Origin: Acanthosepion esculentum
Lineage: Eukaryota > Mollusca > Cephalopoda > Sepiida > Sepiidae
Assembly (NCBI GenBank): GCA_964036315.1
Contig: OZ038517.1
Location: 19,714,386 to 19,778,385 of the forward strand
Length of the DNA: 64,000 nt
Direction of reading: 5' to 3'
Shown: one piece after another, positions 60,602 through 64,000 of the stretch
Numbering within the stretch: the stretch's first letter is position 1
Layout: each line of letters starts with the position of its first letter
Made by a program: the position numbers and the translations under genes
The notes under the pieces: generated by a model
Seen by the model: the letters and a program-made list of their open reading frames with translations, nothing else
Databases searched by the model: none
Told to the model about the DNA's origin: nothing

Positions 60602-62659
60602 TGTAGTGGATCTAAGAATGTTGCGTGAATATTTAAGATTGTGCTGCAAATAAAATAGGCAACATCCACAAACATAAATGATAAGAAATGGCCAAATGGT
60701 AACGATATTCAATCACAACAAAAAATACATATTTGAAACAACAGATTAAATTTTATATACACAATTTACAATTTTGTTTTGTAATGATGTGTGCAAAGGT
60801 ATATTTTAGAGAAAAAGTTCTTTGCTGTTTCGAAAATGTTCAATGTCTTAAAGTTGTCTACCTTTGATTAAAAATGTTGAATTTAACTTGGACAAAAGAT
60901 TTTTCTATGAAAGATATTAAGTGAAAAAGTTTGTTGTGTAAATTTTTCTAATCTCTCATAAAGGAAGTTTGTTTCTCTGGCGGCACATAATTCCCGTGTG
61001 TATCTTTCACGTGTGTGAGTCTTAAATGCGACAAAATTTCGTTTACTGTTTCTATTTATAGTTTTCTTAACAACGAAATCGGCTTGAACTGGTAGCTGTT
61101 GTAAATTTTTTAGAGAAATGCGTGAGCAAATGTTGTATTTTTTATTTTTAGCCCATAGGATTTTTTGAAACGTTTAAATTAGGGATGAATTTGAGAAAGA
61201 TTTTTTATGTCGATTGAGCCTATTTTTGCACAAATTTTGACTGTTTTGTTATGGAAATTTCTCAAAGCTAATTTTATATTTAACAAAATAAGAAGCAAAA
61301 TTACTAAGGCTTTCATTTTATGAAAAAGTGATGCGTTTCTTCGTGTTTACATACAAGAAGAAGACTCTAGCATTTGTTTGCTCTTTCTTTCACCTGACTC
61401 ATAATTATGTCTTCTTGATGAATAAAGTTATTATTTTGTCGTTTATAAACGGACAAAATAATTCACCTTCAGAAAGGCTATCATAGAAGTCAACACTTAG
61501 AGGCCACAGTCTGTTTCATGCTAGATGCAATCATCGGGCCATGAGTGCTGTTATTTTTCTCAGCTATTTATATATACGGGTCAGTGGTGCATTGTGGGTA
61601 GTCATTTTTGGCAGGTGTTTTACTGGAAGTCGTTTATTTGTTTATTTATTTATTTGTGTCAAATTATTTTGCTTGTTTTTATTTAATTTTATTTTTGTTT
61701 TTTATCCTTTATATTTATTTTATTTTTATTTATTTTGATCGGTGTTTTTATTAACGTAGTAAAAATTTGTTTATATAGTTTATTGTGGGTGGTCTATTAT
61801 GCCGGCTATTTTACTGAAAGTCGTTTATTTATTTATTTGGGTCAAATTATTTTGCTTGTTTTTTTTTGTTTTTTTTTATCTTGTATATTATTTATTTATT
61901 ATTTTTATTTTGATCAGTGTTTTTATTAACGTAATAAAAATTTGTTTATATAGCTTATTTAACAGTTTTTGTTTGGGAAGATAATTAAAGCTATTTGTTG
62001 AATTTTGGGATTGATTTTTGTGGTTTGTTCTGACTATTATTTTTTGGCAGGAACAGTTTTTAATTTATTTATTTGGATTGATTATCTTTATTTGTTTTTT
62101 CTAAACGGCTAGTTTATCGGTATCGGTTGTTAGTTTATTTATATATTTGGATGTATTTAGATCAATTTATTATACTTGTCGTTATTTATTTATTACACTG
62201 TATATTTTCTCTTTTTGGTTTTCGATTTTTAAGTAACGCAGTATATTATTTTTATTCATTTTTTTTTTTATCGTTATATAACAGTTATAGCTATTTTTCA
62301 TCCGATTTTTTGTTTTGATTTTTATATATACAGTTTAACCCGGATATAAGAGAGATTTTCTCTGGTCCCAAATTAGAGCCATACTTACCTAAACAAAATA
62401 GACCAAACCCGGGTATAAGAGACTTCTTCTCCGGTCCCAACAACTCTCTTATATCCGGGTTACACTGTATATATAATCTTTGACTCAGTTCATAATACTC
62501 TGCTTTTTAATTAACTTTTTTTCTTTTTTTTTTTTTTTTTTTTTTTTTTCAGTCTCCAATCACACAGTTTATCCATAGGATGTGGTTTGAACCAATGCAA
62601 AAATCCTACGAAAAGAAAATGCATGCCCTGTATCTTGAAAATGAGAAGAGAAAGCAATT
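49848..62659 (+). CDS. NDUFB5: NDUFB5, complex I subunit B5 (SGDH); 5 exons seen, 3' end outside
   Basis: Accessory subunit of mitochondrial NADH:ubiquinone oxidoreductase, anchored in the inner membrane with its C-terminal part in the intermembrane space. Coding exons are 49,848-49,965, 54,904-54,986, 56,986-57,052, 60,242-60,303 and 62,553-62,659. Intron phases are 1, 0, 1, 0, 2, and all introns are GT-AG. About 145 codons are read. Residues 1-39 form an Arg/Ser-rich mitochondrial presequence without acidic residues until the end. ITPSRFEW follows (family I-x-PSRF), then a membrane span (YVMLGAVPLSLLTLFVNLFIG). Next are GKAELTDIPEGYEPKEWEY (a diagnostic match to the vertebrate A-E-L-x-x-IPEGY-x-P-x-x-WEY) and a helical PI-x-x-F/W...YEKKMHALYLENEK segment. 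The vertebrate protein is about 189 residues, so roughly 40 residues remain beyond the window. Introns of 4.9, 2.0, 3.2 and 2.2 kb are packed with repeats. Confidence 0.95.
50919..51039. mobile_element. 121-bp MITE with 5-bp target duplication
   Basis: Terminal inverted repeats CAATAGCACCCCCCACTT (50,919-50,936) and AAGTGGGGGGTGCTATTG (51,022-51,039) are perfect over 18 bp and continue imperfectly to about 28 bp. TTTAA flanks both sides (50,914-50,918 and 51,040-51,044). It has no coding capacity. TTAA-containing targets are used by piggyBac-type elements, but a 5-bp TTTAA duplication could belong to another superfamily. Confidence 0.85.
51690..52640 (+). repeat. interspersed repeat family F, copy 3, split by a SINE
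   Basis: The left part ends and the right part resumes at the duplicated 'attcacaaatgaatt'. In the uninterrupted copies at 40.6 and 47.15 kb this sequence is present once. Confidence 0.8.
51878..52458 (+). mobile_element. tRNA-derived SINE insertion with 15-bp target-site duplication; two heads
   Basis: The tRNA-like head (gtggtgtaatggttagcaag as A-box region; gagttcaatcctcact as B box) starts at about 51,880. A second, closely similar head starts near 52,117, so this is a dimer or a SINE-in-SINE. The body ends in 'ccttgtgtcacaacctgac' and a short 'aaataca' tail. The target-site duplication attcacaaatgaatt is at 51,863-51,877 and 52,459-52,473. A related copy is at 60,018-60,143 on minus. 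Confidence 0.88.
53850..54165 (-). repeat. repeat family B copy with hammerhead-like motif
   Basis: Minus-strand copy starting 'gaggtattatgtacactatt', with the motif at 53,943-53,974 on minus, then 'ctgttctagttccac'. A short inverted piece ('gacaaagatgaagacaatag') closes it at 54,124-54,165. Confidence 0.7.
54565..54650 (+). repeat. dispersed unit of the 10.1-kb minisatellite
   Basis: 'aaagtgaggggtcagtttat', 'attgtttgtaatatagaatt' and 'gatcccccattttat' match the units at 10,130-10,495. Confidence 0.75.
54904..54986 (+). CDS. NDUFB5: NDUFB5 exon 2
   Basis: Acceptor 'tttttcttttcag', donor ttg|gtgagt. It reads VQRMGAHKHVMEITPSRF then EWTRFKNEL. The PSRF motif matches the family just before the membrane span. 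Confidence 0.93.
55045..55500. repeat. repeat family B, two copies in inverted orientation
   Basis: A minus copy (55,045-55,375; motif 55,144-55,175) faces a plus copy (55,376-55,500; motif 55,412-55,443). The same head-to-head arrangement recurs at 59,495-59,945. Confidence 0.75.
55613..55790 (+). repeat. copy of the internal segment of the 18.4-19.35 kb element
   Basis: 'ggaatggttagcaaaacat', 'ttgccaatcaattcaaactt' and 'tataaaatggtaaataataa', in order. Confidence 0.8.
56053..56240 (-). pseudogene. LINE remnant, extreme C-terminus (second family)
   Basis: On minus, the frame from 56,172 to a stop at 56,053 reads WLDNVKQWTGVTVSELLMAT, IDRPLWKRVSVASAFGSAL, stop. This resembles the 'W-x-D-N-(V/I)-K-x-W-T ... 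A-x-D-R-x-x-W-K' end of many RTE/CR1-like LINE proteins. The preceding GGHKKGR lies in another frame, so the copy is broken. It lies in NDUFB5 intron 2. Confidence 0.7.
56986..57052 (+). CDS. NDUFB5: NDUFB5 exon 3 (membrane span)
   Basis: Acceptor preceded by a long T run (ttttgtctcgtttcag), donor atag|gtgagt, phase 1. Encodes HFYVMLGAVPLSLLTLFVNL-FI, the single transmembrane helix. Confidence 0.95.
57400..58260 (+). repeat. 243-bp tandem repeat, 3 main copies
   Basis: Unit from 'atactgtattttctgcctta' through 'accctaatattggaaagaaa', 'acaacaacacattcaccatg', 'ggtgccatgtattgtttaca' to 'cagagtatgtttaatttca'. 57,768-58,010 and 58,011-58,250 are almost identical to each other. The 57,525-57,767 copy differs at its start. 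A partial copy (58,440-58,530) and a fourth diverged copy (58,720-58,935) follow. All lie in NDUFB5 intron 3. Confidence 0.9.
59255..59300 (-). ncRNA. hammerhead-like CTGAAGA...GAAA motif with GGCTC/GAGCC stem
   Basis: On minus (59,291-59,266): CTGAAGA, one base (T), GGCTC, loop ATGT, GAGCC, GAAAGC. A perfect 5-bp stem closes a four-base loop. It belongs to a repeat different from family B. Same architecture as 1576-1603, 2350-2381 and 5183-5211. Confidence 0.5.
59495..59945. repeat. repeat family B, head-to-head inverted pair
   Basis: Minus copy with motif 59,554-59,585, plus copy with motif 59,816-59,847 (GGCT...AGCC stem). Same organisation as 55,045-55,500, in the next intron. Confidence 0.75.
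60018..60143 (-). repeat. tRNA-derived SINE, partial minus copy
   Basis: On minus: 'gtcgtataatggtttgcaag' + 'cttgtcttgctcgatc' + 'gagtttgatcctcaatgggt' + 'ggccatgtgccacatttaag'. Same family as 51,878-52,458. Confidence 0.8.
60242..60303 (+). CDS. NDUFB5: NDUFB5 exon 4
   Basis: Acceptor 'gactttccag', donor tcg|gtaagt. Encodes GKAELTDIPEGYEPKEWEYS-S, the most conserved segment of the family. Confidence 0.97.
60558..60597 (+). repeat. poly-T tract
   Basis: About 30 T after a TTTC-rich stretch in intron 4. Confidence 0.9.
61484..62255 (+). repeat. interspersed repeat family E, copy 2
   Basis: Matches 32,470-33,070 from 'gaagtcaacacttagaggc' onward. It contains an internal ~170-bp duplication ('tttattttgatcggtgtttt', 'tattaacgtagtaaaaattt' and the following block appear twice). 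It lies in NDUFB5 intron 4, same strand as the gene. Confidence 0.88.
62331..62467. mobile_element. 137-bp MITE, Tc1/mariner (pogo-like) type, TA target
   Basis: Ends cagtttaacccggatataag and cttatatccgggttacactg are inverted repeats of about 28 bp with one mismatch near the end. TA flanks both sides. An internal third copy of the motif ('acccgggtataagagac') lies at 62,407-62,423. It is non-coding. Confidence 0.85.
62553..62659 (+). CDS. NDUFB5: NDUFB5 exon 5
   Basis: A very long poly-T precedes the acceptor (tttcag). The donor is aatt|gtaagt, phase 2. Encodes SPITQFIHRMWFEPMQKSYE, then a charged helix KKMHALYLENEKRKQ. The remaining ~40 residues are expected in exon(s) right of 64,000. Confidence 0.93.
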
Positions 62660-63110
62660 GTAAGTAACTGTGTTTCCTCAAGAAAACATGTCGGTTCCAA
62701 AGTGTGTTGTACTTTTTCTCATTTCTTTGATACTTATCAGGGATTCTGGGGACAATAAGATACACAGCTCTCTCTGCACAGTAAATCATTACTTTCTCTT
62801 TCGATTGTCTTGGGCTCTAAGATATTACATTGTAGTTCATTAAAATCATTGCCGTCCAAGTTCCCATCTGTCCTTATCATTGAACTTTCTTCATATCATG
62901 CCAAAGGATGGACTAATTATTTGACAAATTGAGGGAAAAGAAATGGCTTACAGGTCAAATAAGCTACAAAAGATCAAGTCCAACTTTTGGCACAACTGAG
63001 GCGGGTTTGAAAACACATGAGCATTATCACCTCTTCTTTCTTTCTTCCCACTGAAATCAAACGATGATATATCTTCTCTACTTTTCCTCGCATCTAAAAC
63101 AGAACCGTCC
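62660..63110. other. NDUFB5 intron 5 start; no other feature seen
   Basis: Unique-looking sequence after the exon 5 donor. I looked for the expected final exon (Trp-Tyr-Tyr-containing) and did not find it. Confidence 0.5.
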
Positions 63111-63558
63111 ATTATTTATGGGATACTGGTAAGGCAAAATGATTTATGGGATACTGGTAAGGCATAATGATTTATGGGATACTGGTAAGGCAAAATGATT
63201 TATGGGATACTGGTAAGGCATAATGATTTATGGGATACTGGTAAGGCAAAATGATTTATGGCATACTGGTAAGGCATAATGATTTATGGGATACTGGTAA
63301 GGCAAAATGATTTATGGCATACTGGTAAGGCATAATGATTTATGGGATACTGGTAAGGCAAAATGATTTATGGGATACTGGTAAGGCATAATGATTTATG
63401 GGATACTGGTAAGGCATAATGATTTATGGGATACTGGTAAGGCATAATGATTTATGGGATACTGGTAAGGCAAAATGATTTATGGGATACTGGTAAGGCA
63501 TAATGATTTATGGGATACTGGTAAGGCATAATGATTTATGGGATTACTGGTAAGGTAT
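63111..63558 (+). repeat. 28-bp minisatellite, 16 units, partly dimeric
   Basis: Unit 'gatttatgggatactggtaa' + 'ggcaaaat'. Variants 'ggcaaaat' and 'ggcataat' alternate for most of the array, giving a 56-bp higher-order period. A third variant ('atggcata') appears twice in the same phase. Units are otherwise nearly identical, so expansion is recent. Confidence 0.95.
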
Positions 63559-64000
63559 AACAAACTTAGAAACCTACAGAATTATAATGATATAGAAAAT
63601 GAGCGAGGTTGAAAGCCTCGTACAGCAGAATTCTTTAAGTCTGATAAAAGTTATACTGAGCATGAAAATTAAATAATAGGAACATTTCCATGGAAGACTA
63701 GTCAAGATAACTTAACCCAAATGTTTAAATATACATTTGTAACTTTCAGTTCATTTTTTGTAGATTTACATAATTTTTTTTTTGTATTAGGTTGGTACAC
63801 ATGAAATGACATATTTTTTGGTTGGTTGTTGCTCTGGTCATCAAATGAAGTAACCTCCTTAGTATATAAAAAAAAATTTTGACTTATTCCTGACTCTTTA
63901 TTTAGATAATTTTTCTTTCATTCCTACTCATAAGCCCAAATATAAATGATTACAATGAAATAATGTTGAATAATCTTACTGTATTGAGTACGAACTGGGG
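63559..64000. other. no recognised feature
   Basis: AT-rich intronic sequence. No exon seen. Confidence 0.35.

Overview
The window looks like nuclear DNA of an animal with a large, repeat-rich genome. A mollusc, and most likely a cephalopod such as an octopus, is my inference. The basis is very dense (TA)n tracts, tRNA-derived SINEs, degraded LINEs, mariner-type DNA elements, GT-AG introns of 1-5 kb, and a recognisable mitochondrial complex I gene. I saw no bacterial gene organisation. The species cannot be fixed from the sequence alone.

Real genes are few. (1) NDUFB5 (complex I subunit B5/SGDH) lies on + from 49,848 to beyond the right edge. Five exons with matching phases are visible at 49,848-49,965, 54,904-54,986, 56,986-57,052, 60,242-60,303 and 62,553-62,659; the last exon(s) lie outside. 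(2) Two exons on + (7,633-7,819 and 8,684-8,817) encode one immunoglobulin domain. They follow a secretory-leader-like stretch and resemble the first Ig domain of IL-1-receptor-type proteins. A broken partial copy of the first exon lies about 775 bp upstream. (3) A tRNA-Gly(GCC) gene lies on - at 49,168-49,238, about 0.6 kb upstream of NDUFB5. (4) A possible first coding exon lies on - at 43,800-43,871 (weak).

Layout: 0-2.9 kb, TA microsatellites, foldbacks and interspersed repeats. 3-6 kb, dispersed relatives of a satellite and a direct-repeat pair carrying a hammerhead-like motif. 6.5-8.8 kb, Ig exons. 9-10.7 kb, a Helitron-like foldback, a 5S rRNA/tRNA composite and minisatellites. 10.8-12.3 kb, T/A low complexity. 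12.7-14.1 kb, LINE remains. 14.8-16.8 kb, two minisatellites, one made of CRE (TGACGTCA) sites. 16.8-20.6 kb, a LINE tail and an inverted-repeat element. 20.6-31.6 kb, an 11 kb satellite block in which a 55-bp satellite is split by 5 kb of a 187-bp satellite. 31.8-33.1 kb, LINE and an interspersed repeat. 33.07-37.89 kb, a 4.8 kb imperfect palindrome. 37.5-40 kb, RLE-type LINE remnants. 41.5-42.7 kb, a LINE with a tandemly repeated 3' end. 43-49 kb, mostly AT-rich unique sequence with SINEs. 49.8-64 kb, NDUFB5 with introns full of SINEs, MITEs, hammerhead-like repeats and tandem repeats.

The points that most deserve follow-up are the long composite palindrome, a CTGANGA-stem-GAAA RNA motif recurring in several unrelated repeat families with compensatory changes in its stem, the nested satellites, the CRE-site array, and the 5S-tRNA composite element. 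All identifications come from reading the sequence; no search was run.
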